From contig JACMZG010001908.1 in the NCBI GenBank assembly GCA_018340805.1, positions 10,563,047-10,627,046 on the forward strand: DNA of 64,000 nucleotides. The letters run 5' to 3'. Shown piece after piece: positions 24,191-36,143 of the stretch. The first letter of the stretch is position 1; every line of letters begins with the position of its first letter. Under the pieces are notes generated by a model. It was not told the DNA's origin. It worked only from the letters and a program-made list of their open reading frames with translations, and searched no databases. A program made the position numbers and the translations under genes. The DNA comes from Microvelia longipes (lineage: Eukaryota > Arthropoda > Insecta > Hemiptera > Veliidae).

Positions 24191-25732
24191 TTTTAAAGAT
24201 ATTTTCAATTTTACTGAAATATATTTGCTATCAGGACACACCTGTCTGTTTTTTTTCAATTTCTTCAATTTTTTATTGCTATATTTTCTTCGTTATTAGT
24301 AGTACATACCCAATCAGCTTCAAATTTATAGACAACACAGTTTGTAATTAGAAACGATATTCTATGTTGCTTGATTTAAATCAATTGATTTAATGGGTTT
24401 AAATCAATTTTAAATAAAAGAAATCTCAACAAATCTCGTGAAAAGACAAGTAATAGTCTCTTGATGCATACAGATTTGCAATACCCACCGAAAGAATAGT
24501 TCATTTCGCTCATATACGAGTACAGTCATTATTATATGTTTTATCGACTACATGCAGATAAATGGAGGCAATGATCGCAAACATGAGAAAGGGGGAAAGC
24601 TCTGAAAATAAAAACCAAATCTGGATAAAAGAGTAGATTTCTTAGACTGGTATTTATTTTATACAATAACACAACTAAATTGAATTGAAACTAGTAACAC
24701 ACACATGTCTTACTATATTCAATTTAATTTAGTTTTATTTTGCGTGATTCATTCAATCACCCATCACCTCAAGATGCTGAGCTTCGCTCAGTGAAACTTT
24801 ATGATAATTATTAAATGAAATTATATTATTATAGGATGGCAGTCTTCGTAAATATTAATTATATACGAGTATATTATACCATATACTCGTATATACCATA
24901 TAATATACTCGTATATTATACCAAATCTAGAGGTTGAGCTCCAAGTTCTTGGACTTGAAACCGGATTCATGAGGCAACGACATTTTAAGAAACTTTATTA
25001 CTCAAAGACAATTCATCATCACAGCTAGAATACCTAAAGGCCATACCCTTTAATGTATACCAGCTGGTAATATTATTTTACAATACTTCAAGACCTTCCA
25101 GACTAATTTGAAATAATCAAACCACAAGACTCCTAGAAATAATCAAATTAACTTTTTAAAAGAGTACTAAATTTGTTACTGATAGTTTTCTCCTAATCAA
25201 AAACTCTATTAGATTTTTCCTCCTCTAAAATTTCGAAGACCGGAGTACATATTAAATTTGTAACAGTCATAAACAATTAAAAGGGAGGAAACAAAGAATC
25301 ATTGGTACAAGGTTAAAGATTCCATGAACATTTGAAGAGTTAATTTTATAAATAGATAGTGAACTAAGTAAGTAAAGAATTGTCAATGTCTGGTAAAACA
25401 AATAAACCTCGCACACAACTGTAAGTTACCTCCTTTCTATACTAACCTTGCATACAAATTAATCATATAGTAAAAATATGTAAACAGTTAATCTATCCAA
25501 ATCAGACATCTGATAAGAAAAAAAATTAAAATCGAACCAGGATCAGATCACGAGAAGAGACGGGTAAAGAAAAAATAATAATGAATAATGAACAAACCAA
25601 CTTAGTAATGAAACAGAAGCCATACGGAATCTATCCCCTTTACTCCATCCACTAATTCCGTCTTCAGAACAAACCTCATAGGCGTCATTTTTAATGAAAG
25701 TTCGGTAAAAATAATTATAAAGAATTAGAAAA
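24191..25732. other. AT-rich DNA with two small palindromes
   Basis: At about 24776-24790, ctgagc-ttc-gctcag is a perfect mini-hairpin. At about 24850-24925, tatactcgtatat blocks repeat in both orientations as an AT palindrome. No gene is supported. Confidence 0.5.
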
Positions 25733-26440
25733 AAATCTGGTACGTGGTACCTCGGAATTTTCACCACATCGGATTCGCTATGCTTATACTTACTATTTAG
25801 ACTCGCTTCGTATATGCATTAGTTTTATTCCCAGTAGTCACCCATCCATGCACTGACCACGCTCAATGCTACTTAACTTTAGGATCCAACAAATACCGTA
25901 GTCATACTTGCCGTATTGAAAAGAAAACTGAGTATATTTATTTATTACATTAAGGGATATACTCGTACCAAATTTCAACTCTATTAGATTATTTTTCTAT
26001 TTTTAAAAAAAAAAACGTTTACAAGTCTTTAGATAAAATTGAACTAATGCTGATAATGAGATAAAAGTTTGGTGTAAAGTTTGAGATGAGCAAAAATGTT
26101 GGTCTTATGACTTATATGCGTGCCAAATCTCATTCGGATCGACAATTTTGCCACGATGTATGAATTTTTACTGTGTTATTAATGTAGGTTAATGACGTCA
26201 TAAAAAAATATTTTTCGGATAGCACAACTAGACCTGGACATTAATTTTTGTGCCAAGTTTGAAGTCTCAAGCATAAATACACAGAGAGATACGATGATAC
26301 CAAAACACACACACAGAGATAGACAACTTTGAGAAAACCACCCAGTAGGTCTTAAAAACGCTTGAAATGGATAATTTAGGAGAAATCACGGTTTCAAACA
26401 CAATAATTTTGCTATATCCTAATGTTGTATAATTGAGGAA
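25733..26440 (+). repeat. Family A dispersed repeat, near full length
   Basis: Order of parts: head (gtggtacctcggaattttca, then cggattcgctatgct), a 5S-like segment on the opposite strand (25826-25885), then the body. The body runs through ccaaatttcaactctattag, aactaatgctgataatgaga, gggttaatgacgtcat-like gttaatgacgtcataaaaaa and aaccacccagtaggtct, to a weak terminal hairpin near 26410. No protein frame. Such an element could be a composite SINE or a non-autonomous element of unknown class. Confidence 0.85.
25826..25885 (-). repeat. 5S-rRNA-like segment within family A
   Basis: On the minus strand it reads agttaagtagcattgagcg, then tggtcagtgcatggatgggt, then gactactgggaat. It aligns with 5S rRNA from box A (GCTAAGCAGCGT) through box C (GTACTTGGATGGGAGACC) to CTGGGAATACC. 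The 5' third of 5S is missing. Confidence 0.7.
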
Positions 26441-28111
26441 CATTATAAATCTGATCAAACACTCCCCATACCCTTCCCTTTACTTTCGTCATCCAACCAA
26501 CCTCAATAACCGTAATTTTCTAAAGAAAATACGCTAAAAAATTTAGGAAGAATAATATTTTGCAAATTATTGATATGTGCTTAAAAAAAGAAGAAAAGTT
26601 AAAAGAAAATAGTAAAGGAAAATTAAAAGAAAATGACAAGCTACAAGAAATACAATCACTACGAAAAATCATAATGCTTTTAATAATAGTAGACATTTAG
26701 ATGAACAGAGTATCTAAACATTATTAAAGAGCACTGTTTCTGACAACTCGAAAAAAGGCTAAAAACCTATTTGGCTGTTTTGATGTTTAAATTAAATATC
26801 TGGAAATAATATTATTAACATTATTGTTAGACTTTCCTTTCGCATTTAGTTGCTAAAATTAACTAAACTACAAGGCATGCTTTCAAAGATTTTAAACTAA
26901 TAATAATAATTAGTAATAATAATAATAAGTAATAATTTATAGATCTCGATTTAAAATCACATTTTAAACTTCTCACCACAAATACGAATAAGTAAGCAAA
27001 ATGTATATAGAGCATATTTAATTATGCTTAGATGAGCTAAACGCTCCCTTAATAAACCTGAGCTCCATATAAGATACGCAATAATTCCTCATCACAAAAG
27101 AATTTTGAAGATAAAACTCACAGATCTTGAGATTATTACTGAATTTCATGCATATTAAATGTCAAAAATGAAATCAGATCTAAAAGTATAAGGATTGAGT
27201 AACAAAAAAATGAAAAATAACAGAGAATAAAATAAATGAGATAAAACAAAGATGAAAATATGAGAAATAAGAAGAAGTATTCAAGCTTAGCATCACGTTC
27301 TAAAATGAAATAATGATGTAATCTATCTGCTTGCAGCGGCTAGTCTATGAGAGAAAGAGGGATCATCATTAGATTATGACTCAGACAATAAAATGTAATA
27401 AAAACTTCAACATAAATACCAACAGAGGTTATCTGAGAGTCTATTGTAAAAAACTTGGTATAGTGAAATGTTAAGTTAAAGCCATTTATAACAAAGCTTA
27501 TATTGTATCCATGAAAAATTCTCAATTATTTTGCTCAGTTTATAGCGTTAAGATTTCATTTGAATCTGCTGATTTTAGCGAATTTCCAAAATAAAACGAC
27601 AAACTCATTTCCTTCACCATATCTCGATTTGACTCTTCAATATTATGAGTCGCATGACCCTAAAAAATGAACAGTAAATATTCTTGATCTGCGAGTTCTT
27701 CCCTTTTAGAAAAACTGACTTCACCCTCCAAGAGTCAAGCTCATTATTCCATTGGAAATTCGCTGATTAATTTTAAGAGATGAAATATAAATATAAAATC
27801 GAGGTAGGGGCTACAGAAACATATTGCCACATTTTCAGATACAAACAAAATTCATTTAAGAAATCTACAGTGCCGAGATCCTTAACATTGGGGAAAATAC
27901 CTAGACATCACGTTTAAAATTACAATATATTTTCCGATCCTTAAAAATAATTACTAATGCATTACTATTTTCATGCAATATGCAAATTACTAACATAATT
28001 ACGCTTGCACAAGTTATGTCATTATGTGCTCTTTGTCATTATAGTTAAAGGTCAAATGTAGCATACAATTGATTTGTGAAAGAGGAGACATAATACCATA
28101 TCACATTCTAT
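26441..28111. other. AT-rich DNA, nothing recognised
   Basis: Short (AAT)n runs at about 26898-26937. No inverted repeats or coding signals seen. Confidence 0.4.
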
Positions 28112-28558
28112 TATATTGCATATTCCATGAATTTTTGCATAGTAATTAATATATTGCATATTTCATGAATTTTTGCTTAGTCATTAATACATTGCATATT
28201 TCATAAATTTTTGCTTAGTCATTAATATATTGCATATTTCATGAATTTTTGCTTAGTCATTAATATATTGCATATTTCATGAATTTTTGCTTAGTCATTA
28301 ATATATTGCATATTTCATGAATTTTTGCTTAGTCATTAATACATTGCATATTTCATAAATTTTTGCTTAGTCATTAATATATTGCATATTTCATGAATTT
28401 TTGCATAGTCATTAATACATTGCATATTTCATGAATTTTTGCTTAGTCATTAATATATTGCATATTTCATGAATTTTTGCTTAGTCATTAATTATTGCAT
28501 ATTTCATGAATTTTTTGCTTAGTCATTAATATATTGATATTTCATGAATTTTTGCTTA
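28112..28558. repeat. 38 bp minisatellite, ~12 copies
   Basis: The unit is tattgcatatttcatgaatt followed by tttgcttagtcattaata, with high identity between copies. The segment gaatttttgc-tagtcatta resembles family A's internal gaatttttgctgagtcatta. The array is directly followed by family A sequence. Confidence 0.95.
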
Positions 28559-28680
28559 TGAATAAAGACACACATAGATGTAGACAACTTAGTAAAAACC
28601 ACTTAAGAGCTCTTAAAATCACTTGAAACAGATAATTCAGTTGACATCTTTGTTGTAAACGTTAACAGAATTTATTGAAA
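28559..28680 (+). repeat. Family A dispersed repeat, fragment after the 38 bp array
   Basis: It matches agacacacatagatgtagac, then aaaaaccacttaagagctct, then gaaacagataattcagttga, in family A order. Confidence 0.7.
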
Positions 28681-29104
28681 ACGCTAACTTTTCCACTATA
28701 ACTGCTGTATAAATGAAGAGAAGTAAAAACAGAAATAGCAAGGAGTCAATACAGTGTTAAATATCATATAGGTCAGGGTTTCTTCGACTAACACAAGCGA
28801 CAAGCAATTATTGATTTTATTTGATACGGATAAATTTTGATACGAGACAAGAAACGTGCAGTTAAATCAATCAAACCAGAAGCAGAAAAATGAAAAGGTT
28901 AAATTAAACATCAATATTTACGTAAGTTGAATGATACCATAAATCAGCTTCTATACACTAGATGCAAAATATAATCTATATTTAGTTAGAGCAATCATAT
29001 TTATCCAACATTCAGGTTTAAAGCAAAATCTATAGATGTTTCATATAAAGAATGCCCTTTACAATAATAAATCATCTTCAAACATGAGTAAAAGACTTTG
29101 ACAC
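28681..29104. other. AT-rich stretch, nothing recognised
   Basis: No feature seen. Confidence 0.4.
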
Positions 29105-29635
29105 AATAGTTCAGGAGCCAGGCCTAAAAAAACTAATTTTCTACAACTTCAAACCAAATCCTTCTGAAAATATATCTTAAATTATGAAGGAAAAGCCTAG
29201 TCTGTCTCTCCAGAATTGAGCCCTTCATATGAATGCGCTCGCACAAAATATTAAAAAAATCGCACAAATTCCAGTTTTCTGGCAATAAGTGGTTCGTGTG
29301 AGTCATGCGCAAAACATGAAGAGAAAATTTTTTAAAGCTGAGTATTTTTTTATCAAAATCGGATACATACAACTAAAGTTATGAGAATTATTAAAATGTA
29401 AAAGAAATGCATAAAAAGCCAATATTTTTTCAACTTTGCATAAATTAATAATTTTTTGGTGTTCTTGAAAGAGCCACAAGCCTTTAGTTGTAGTTATCCG
29501 ATTTTGATAATTAAACACTTTTAGTTTATACATCATATACATCACTTACGTTTTATACATCATTTTATCAGCTTTAAAAAATGTTCTATTCATGTTTTGC
29601 ACAGGACCCAACGAAAACATGAAGAAAACTGAAAA
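29105..29635 (-). mobile_element. Family E palindromic foldback, copy 2
   Basis: It is in reverse orientation to the copy at 22374. The outer part aattatgaaggaaaagcc and cccttcatatgaatgcgctc leads into ggcaataagtggttcgtgtg. The far arm reads tcagctttaaaaaatgttct and catgttttgcacaggaccc. Inner arms atcaaaatcggatacataca and gtagttatccgattttgata pair. Reading frames are not conserved between copies. Confidence 0.75.
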
Positions 29636-29654
29636 TTCGTCATTTGAAAATAAA

Positions 29655-30025
29655 ACTAGTAAGTTGCAACTTGGCACATTTCTTGGTCGTATATGCGTGC
29701 CAATATTTCTAATTGATCAATTATTTTTCAGTGTTGTATAAATTTTCGCTGAGTCACTTATGACGTCATAAAAATATTTTCGGGAAAGAGCAATTAAACA
29801 TAATATATTTTTTCTTACAATGTTTTAACTCAATAGCATAATCACACTGGAAGCTACGATATAAACAATAACTCATACGCATATACAAATTTTCAAAAAA
29901 AAAAAAAACACTCTTAGAGGTTTTAAAAACACCTGAAATCCACCAGATTTCGGATTTTTTAGTCGCAAACACAATACTTTTACTTTATACCTAAGGTACA
30001 TCTGAAGGAAAAGTAAAAATAAACT
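29655..30025 (+). repeat. Family A dispersed repeat, right two-thirds
   Basis: From gcaacttggcacatttcttg, through tatgacgtcataaaaatatt, aatcacactggaagctacga and aaaacacctgaaatcc, to the terminal hairpin (acttttactttatac / aggaaaagtaaaa). Confidence 0.8.
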
Positions 30026-30726
30026 AATATAGCAATGTAACGTAGTTAAGAAAAATAATAACATCAGGGTAACATTATTATATAACAGAATAAAACACTT
30101 CGGACTGTAATTTTTACCAAAATAACCAACTAAAGCATTGGAATTTTTGAAATTCATTGAAAAATATGTAACAAATAATTAATTACGCGCACTTCTTTAA
30201 AAAGGCGCAATTCCCTTACACTCATAATATTTAATTTACTTTCACTAATAAACTGATAAAAAAATATATGAAATACTGAATTCGAAATACAAGAATATTA
30301 TCTAATAGAAAAATTACAATTTAAATTAATAATTGCGTGCAATTTTTTTCCAACGTTTAATTTAAAAAAAAGCCTAAGTATTAATTTAATTCAATTAAAT
30401 ACAAGTTAAAATTACTCGTCAGATCGTTTTACATTTTTATGGAATAGATGGAACATATAGTGGTAAATTTAAGAACGACTGTTGTAATTATACCGTGACG
30501 CAATTTATTGATTAAAAATATTACGTAGGAAGTAAAAAGTTTATAAATTAGGTTTGATTTTAGCCTCTTCTTATTTTATGCAGTTGGCATAGAGGAAAAT
30601 TATTGTTGTAAATAACGTTTATAGATTATCATTAATGACTAAGGAAAAAATTTCAATATTTATCAACCACGTCAAAAAATTGAATGACTTGAAATTTTTT
30701 TTTTTTCAGAAAAAGCATTTGAAACG
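30026..30726. other. AT-rich stretch, nothing recognised
   Basis: No feature seen. Confidence 0.4.
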
Positions 30727-30873
30727 TAATTGACCTCGACTACACGATGTGTTGAACTCTGGTTGAGCACCAGGTTGAATCCTCGACACCGATTTTATTT
30801 CGTGTAGACGGAGTAAAATTTACTGACACAGAGTAAAATCGGTGTTCAACACATTGTGTAGACGAGGTAATTA
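30727..30873. mobile_element. MITE-like inverted repeat (147 bp)
   Basis: Left aattgacctcgactacacga (then tgtgttgaa) faces right ttcaacacattgtgtagacg (then aggtaatt). A second inner pair, acaccgatttta / taaaatcggtgt, lies inside. TA flanks both ends, which would fit a TA target site. Confidence 0.85.
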
Positions 30874-31378
30874 AAACTGTAATTTAACTTGAAATTGCGT
30901 TGAGCAAAGCGATTTATTAGTAAAGTATCTTCTTTAAGATAACTCTCACTTTATTTAAATTCATTTACATGTCTGAAGTCAAGCCTAGAATACGAACCTG
31001 ACGTAACACAGGGTCAGGTAACCGATATAACCTATTCGTAATGAATGAATAAGAATTTAAATACAAATCTCAGATACTAAAATTCAAATAGACACTCTGC
31101 AGTTTTATTGTTAGAATCTTGCTAAATTATTAGTTAGGGAGTTATTAGATAATCAAAATTCTTTTCAAAGATACAGGAAGGAACTTGGTGAAGTCCAGAA
31201 CAGGTTTGTTTCGTCCACTACAACACAGGTGTACGGACAACTTTCCTTTTAAACGTTCATTTTGCGCAATTTTTATTAGAATATTTTTAGGATGGAATTG
31301 GACTTGGTAACCCTGCTTAAGCACAGGTTACAGGCACCAGAGGTTTGATGACTTCGCCTTTAGGAGGTGTATCCTCTT
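30874..31378. other. Unique stretch, nothing recognised
   Basis: No feature seen. Confidence 0.4.
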
Positions 31379-31489
31379 AGCTTATTGTACTCGGTACGAT
31401 TTGTATAATAGTAAACCAGTGTGCGTGTGTGTACATACATACACACACTGTTTCGCTATTATACAAATCGAACCGAGTACAAAAAGCTA
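31379..31489. repeat. Inverted repeat / long hairpin (111 bp)
   Basis: tagcttattgtactcggtac, then gatttgtataatag, faces ctattatacaaatcgaaccg, then agtacaaaaagcta. The apex is gtgtgtgt / acacacac. There are few mismatches. Confidence 0.85.
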
Positions 31490-31604
31490 AGACGATACAA
31501 TATGTATACGAGATTTTCGTGTCCTAGACGTTTCTATGGAACACGTCAAATTTTGAACCCATTCTTGGATCGAAATGATACTTGGTACAAAAATCAGCAT
31601 GTGG

Positions 31605-31665
31605 TCATAAAGCGGCCCCCGGCGCCGACGCCGCGGAGCGGCAAAGAGACCGAATAAGGCCTCTT
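31605..31665. other. Isolated GC-rich island
   Basis: gcggcccccggcgccgacgc, then cgcggagcggcaaagagacc, then gaataaggcct. This is a sharp change against AT-rich surroundings. Similar islands occur near 4290, 33570, 41110, 49235 and 51375. No gene frame is convincing. Confidence 0.5.
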
Positions 31666-31833
31666 AGTTTTTTTTGTATTTTGTGTACTGTAATTTATAA
31701 AAGGGAAAGAAAGATTTATTATATAAAGTTCGATTGTTTTTCCACCGTAAACAAGACTGAATTGTTTAGAACAACTTTCGATACAGGCGAATTTGCAATT
31801 CGTTAAGAAGAAAATTTCAAATCGAAATGACGT

Positions 31834-31980
31834 TATTGACCACATTCACATCTGAGCTCAATATTGACCACATTCACATTACACTCACATCTGTGTTCAA
31901 TATTGACAATATTCACATTACATTCACATTTGTGTTCAATATTGGTCACATTCATACAAAATTGACTTTATTGACCACAT
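31834..31980. repeat. Imperfect ~40 bp tandem repeat, 3-4 copies
   Basis: Repeated caatattgaccacattcaca and ttacactcacatctgtgtt blocks with substitutions. Confidence 0.75.
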
Positions 31981-32621
31981 GGATATTACATGACATGTTT
32001 GACCGCATTTATATTACATCCAAATCGCTCATCACATTTTATTTTACACTGATATAATCAATCACAGCCATCGTAATACAATGACTTTAACTTTCCGATT
32101 CGCATTGATTGATCGAATCCAACACAAAACACAGTACATTATTGGTATTTTATATTTTGAAGAAATAATATTGTTAAATAACATCGTCGCTGTCAGCATG
32201 CTTAACCGAGTAGCTAAAACAAGTTTCTTCGTAATAGTTAACATTATGTCATTTGTAATTAATTACAATTTATCATCTTTTTTAAAATATTAATCACAAT
32301 TTTATTTTTCTAATTTTGCTAAGAGGAAGTTATAGTAGCTAGAAACTTTTCAATTTGATTCGTATCTTAATTACCAAAAAAAAGGAGTTGATAATTTCCA
32401 TATATTACGTAAAGCATACAATTTTTAATGTAAAACACAGTAAAAAAAATATCAGTTCTACTAGTTCTAAATGATAAATTAAACTTTTATAAGAGTTATT
32501 CAATTCAATTCAAGCGAACTTTTTAACAACAACATGTGAGTAATAAATGGTCACCCAAACCATCTCCCAACATTTTCAAGTTTTTAACTTTCTAGGTGTC
32601 TATTCAGATATATAGATATTC
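31981..32621. other. AT-rich stretch, nothing recognised
   Basis: No feature seen. Confidence 0.4.
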
Positions 32622-32640
32622 CGCTGTGTGTCTATATATG

Positions 32641-32685
<45 letters not shown>

Positions 32686-32712
32686 ATATAGACACACACA
32701 CAAGTGTGTCTT
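32622..32712. repeat. Hairpin with a (TA)n stem
   Basis: gtgtgtctatatatgtatat faces atatatagacacacaca. The whole block is one palindrome with a TA-rich centre. Confidence 0.85.
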
Positions 32713-32880
32713 TCTAAGACATGTATATGGGATAACTATTGAAAATCAACCTCAAAAATTTCTAGAAAGCCTTTTTGTTCATGAAACGTTTAAGATGTTA
32801 TCAACCCATAATAATGGCCATAAAAAAGTTATTTGATCGGGCTGAAATTTCATAGATATACATCACTTTGTATCTAAATG

Positions 32881-33381
32881 ACCAGTAAAATTTTAATAAA
32901 TAAGGAGAAATGAGTTGTGGAGTTTCAAGTAATGAAATAAAACAGATTCTCTCCACTAATGATATATATTCAACTGTAACCGATGTAGTCTCTCCACTAA
33001 TGATATATGTTCAACTGTAACCTCTGTAGTACTCCACTAATGATATATATTCAACTGTAACAGCTGTAGTTCCATCACTAATGATATATATTTAACTGTA
33101 ACCGCTGTAGTCTCTACTAATGATATATATTCAACTGTAACCGCTGTTTGCCAACTCTTTTCTTCGCTGCTCGCCGGTAGTTACTTTTATGTATTTAATG
33201 TTTTATATTTTTATTTACTTATGTATTATCCTAGTAAGCTATTTTTATTAAGAGTATTTTATGTGATATATTTTTACTTTGTTAGTTAGGCACTGATGAT
33301 GATCTGTAAAGATGGAAAGCTGGCTTTGTCAAATATATATCATTATTAGAGACCCTCTGTTTTATTTCACCAGTAAAATTT
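32881..33381 (+). mobile_element. Element flanked by 13 bp direct repeats, with multiplied left end
   Basis: accagtaaaattt occurs at 32881-32893 and again at 33369-33381, as a target-site duplication would. The left side has tgaaataaaacagattctct, then ccactaatgatatatattc. The right side has the reverse of this (aaatatatatcattattaga, then gaccctctgttttatttca). The left motif is amplified about five times (32948-33150). Near the right end, ggcactgatgatgatctg, then aaagatggaaagctggct, forms a hairpin-like tail that recurs at 35170. No coding frame. Confidence 0.6.
32948..33150 (+). repeat. ~41 bp tandem repeat, 5 copies
   Basis: The unit is tctctccactaatgatatat followed by attcaactgtaaccgctgtag, degenerate at its edges. 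It contains the same sequence as the left inverted end of the surrounding element. Confidence 0.9.
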
Positions 33382-34914
33382 CATTATAAGCTTTAGTTCG
33401 GATTTTATTGTTTGACATAAATCATAACGTAAACTAAAGAATCACGTTTTTCAAACATTGCATTCAGAAATTTGATGATATCGTGGCGGCGTACCATTCA
33501 CAAAACAAATCATACGACTAACAATCTTAGGACAATAAAAATGCGGCAGTAATATGGTCAAAAGAAGGCGCAGTGGCCGCGATGCGTCGTGGTGGCCGCG
33601 TTGCCAAAGTTGCTGAGTCACGTGGTAATTTTACAATTTAAAGGCCATAAGCATATCACTGATTTTACACATATAATTGTTACGTAACAATTATAAGCAC
33701 ATATAAGCATTAGATATAAGGAGTAGACTCGTGTCGCGCACAAGCCTTGAGCTTATGCGACACAAATGGTCAATATATATTATTTTATTTATTTATAATT
33801 TGTAATTTAACCTTTGTAAACAGGTATTTATATATAAATAAACGATAATAAACGATAAACGTATAGCACGAATATGTACTAAGGAAATCAATTTCGAGGG
33901 CATAGAACTGGTGAGAGATAAAAATCATATAATAAACGTCATAATCGTCTATGTAACGCTATGAGGCTCGTCTTGTTAAAATATTTGAACTTGTGAACAT
34001 CTAACTAACCTCTACCAATGTCAGACAGGCACGCGGAGCAGATAATAGAAATACTAGAAAGAAAATTACTATATATTACACGTATACGTGTTTATTTTTT
34101 ATTCGAAACACATAGATAAGAACAACGACCAGTCAATGGATCGATATCTGAGGACTGATTCTTTGACAATATTTTTATTCGACGACGCAATATTCTGCCC
34201 TCATAGAATATCGTTAAGGGTTGGTCTCTTCCTAAAGGTGGGAAAAAATATTCATATTTACGTCAGTTTTTCTTTCGACATTTAGACGTATAAAAGTGTA
34301 AACCAAGTTGCAGAAAATGCACAACCAAGTTAAAGAGGTTTAAAGGAATAAGTAAGAAAATATAGTGTGTAAAGAAATAATTTAAATCAAAATGAAAAAG
34401 GGTTAAAACAGGTTTTGTAAACTCTGGAATATTCAAGACTTGTGCTCAAATAAAACGGAAGTACGTAAAGAAGAGAGAATAAGAAGAAACTTGACGCCAG
34501 ACTGGTCTCAGAAAAAGACAGCTGATACTATGTGGGACTATTGTAAACATATTGACATTAAATAGCATTGTGCCTATGAAACATAAACAAGATGTATAAG
34601 CGAGAACATTAAGAAGTATGTACTCTTGCACATTGTACATGTGCTGACAAAATGTTTTCAATTAACAGCTGAAAACTGTAATGCCGCGTTTATATGGTTT
34701 TTGTAAACATCTGTTGTGTTAGACGTTTTGTCCATCATAAAACGTTAGGAGAACACATATAATTAATATAAATATATAAACAAACAATGAACTAAAAACT
34801 TGACGAGAGAAGCTAATCATTTCAATTATTAGAAACAAATAAATAAAAAGAAACCAGAGACCAATAAATAAATAATTTAATGGAATAAATATGAATTAAT
34901 ATATTAATTCGAAA
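33382..34914. other. AT-rich DNA with a GC-rich patch and an E-box
   Basis: About 33565-33630 is GC-rich (cagtggccgcgatgcgtcgt, then ggtggccgcgttgcc) and ends in gagtcacgtggt, a CACGTG E-box in a good extended context. It could be regulatory, but nothing adjacent supports a gene. The rest was not recognised. Confidence 0.3.
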
Positions 34915-34980
34915 GCAGGGTACAGGGTGCCTCGGTACGTTTCCACACAACTTTGGACTCGCTTAGCTCGTCCTCAGTTT
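34915..34980 (+). repeat. Family A head fragment
   Basis: gcagggtacagggtgcctcg, then ctttggactcgcttagctcg, then tcctcag. It stops at the point where the 5S-like part would begin. Confidence 0.7.
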
Positions 34981-35149
34981 AATTTTTTTACTATTTCTTT
35001 TCATTTTTTTTAGCTTTAATAATTATTTTTTTTTATTTTCTATTTGGTTGTTTATTAGCCTTTAGTACATCCTTTTTTGTTTTTGTTAGTTTTTGTATGC
35101 TTTAGTATGCATTTGTATTATACTTAATTGACTTCCTTTTATTTATTAT

Positions 35150-35230
35150 TTACTTTGTTTGGGTTTGAAGGCACTGTTGATGATCGTTTAAGTCGAAAGC
35201 TGGCTATGTATATTAACTTATATCATTGAG
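35150..35230 (+). repeat. Retroelement-like tail, related to 33290-33340
   Basis: tttactttgtttgggtttga, then aggcactgttgatgatcg, then aagtcgaaagctggct matches the tail of the element at 32881-33381. A hairpin flanked by gatgatc and gaaagc is common in the 3' ends of several animal retroelements. The class is not determined. Confidence 0.4.
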
Positions 35231-35746
35231 GATAGATAAGTGTTGTTTACTATTATTAGAAGACTAAAGACTAATAAATAAAGAATTTTATGGTATAAAT
35301 GGAAATAATAATAAACGAATATATTAATAATAAAAACAAATTGAAAAGAAATAAAAATTAATTTGTGAAACACATACAACGTACACCGTTAACAAAATGT
35401 TTAGATTATAGATTAAAGAATGCATTGAAAAAGGAAAACAAGATGGATTAATCCAGCACTTTATTTAAGAACAAGACTTAGCAATTAAGACAACTTTTGA
35501 TTTCGTTCTCATTTTAAATCTAAGTCACAGACTAGGAGGTGAATCTGGAACAAATGGATTGATTGGGTTTCTACCAAATAAAACTTAATTGCAATACGTC
35601 AGTTTTAGATTTGAAGTGTTTTCTGAACTATTAATAGTTTACGATCGTCGTATAATAGAAACCTTTGTTGTCTGATGTTAAGTAAGAGAGTGAAGTAAGT
35701 TAGTTTGCTAAAAAAAGGCAGCTACTATTGAAAAAATTCTAGCACG

Positions 35747-36143
35747 GAGGTCCGCAAGCCGAGTGAATTTTCTTTGAAATGCGGGTTGTCTTGCTTGCTA
35801 ATCCATTTTTTTGTCCAAGTTTTTCCATGTACGCCTTATAAGCTGAGTAGCGCCATAACTTGTTATTTAATTTTTCCGAAGGATTCAAAAAAACAAAATT
35901 AAAAAAAAGTGCAAAATCTCATTGATTATAAAAGGCATGGCGTTCCGTAATTCGCACTCATTTAAAGCTCATTTTGGGCTTAGTTTAAACCAATTTTAAG
36001 CCTATTTTCTTTGAAAAATTTAATAACAAGTTGCAGAGCTACTGCTCAGGTTATAAAGACTATACCGGAAACTTAAGCAATTAATGGATTGATAAGTAAG
36101 AAAGTACACATTTCAGAAAAAATTCACTCGGCTTGAAATCTCC
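35747..36143. mobile_element. Foldback element (~400 bp)
   Basis: Arms of about 135 bp. ggtccgcaagccgagtgaat faces attcactcggcttgaaatc. taagctgagtagcgccataa, then cttgttatttaattttt, faces aaaaatttaataacaagttg, then cagagctactgctcagg. The central 130 bp is unpaired. Confidence 0.8.

Noticed and set aside
25826..25885. 5S rRNA gene
   Set aside because: Only the box A to box C part is present, with substitutions, and always inside a dispersed repeat.
28112..28558. CRISPR array
   Set aside because: Units are contiguous with no unique spacers, in a eukaryotic context.
31421..31657. 78-codon plus-strand frame ending in a proline/arginine-rich tail
   Set aside because: It starts inside the arm of an inverted repeat, and its tail is simply the translation of a GC-rich island. 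Frames are open on both strands there.
33291..33325. Second hammerhead-like block (ctgatgatgatctg ... ggaaagc)
   Set aside because: It has a CTGATGA and a GAAA, but stem II has mismatches and the base after GAAA is G facing a GUC, so stem III cannot start. It fits a retroelement 3' hairpin better.
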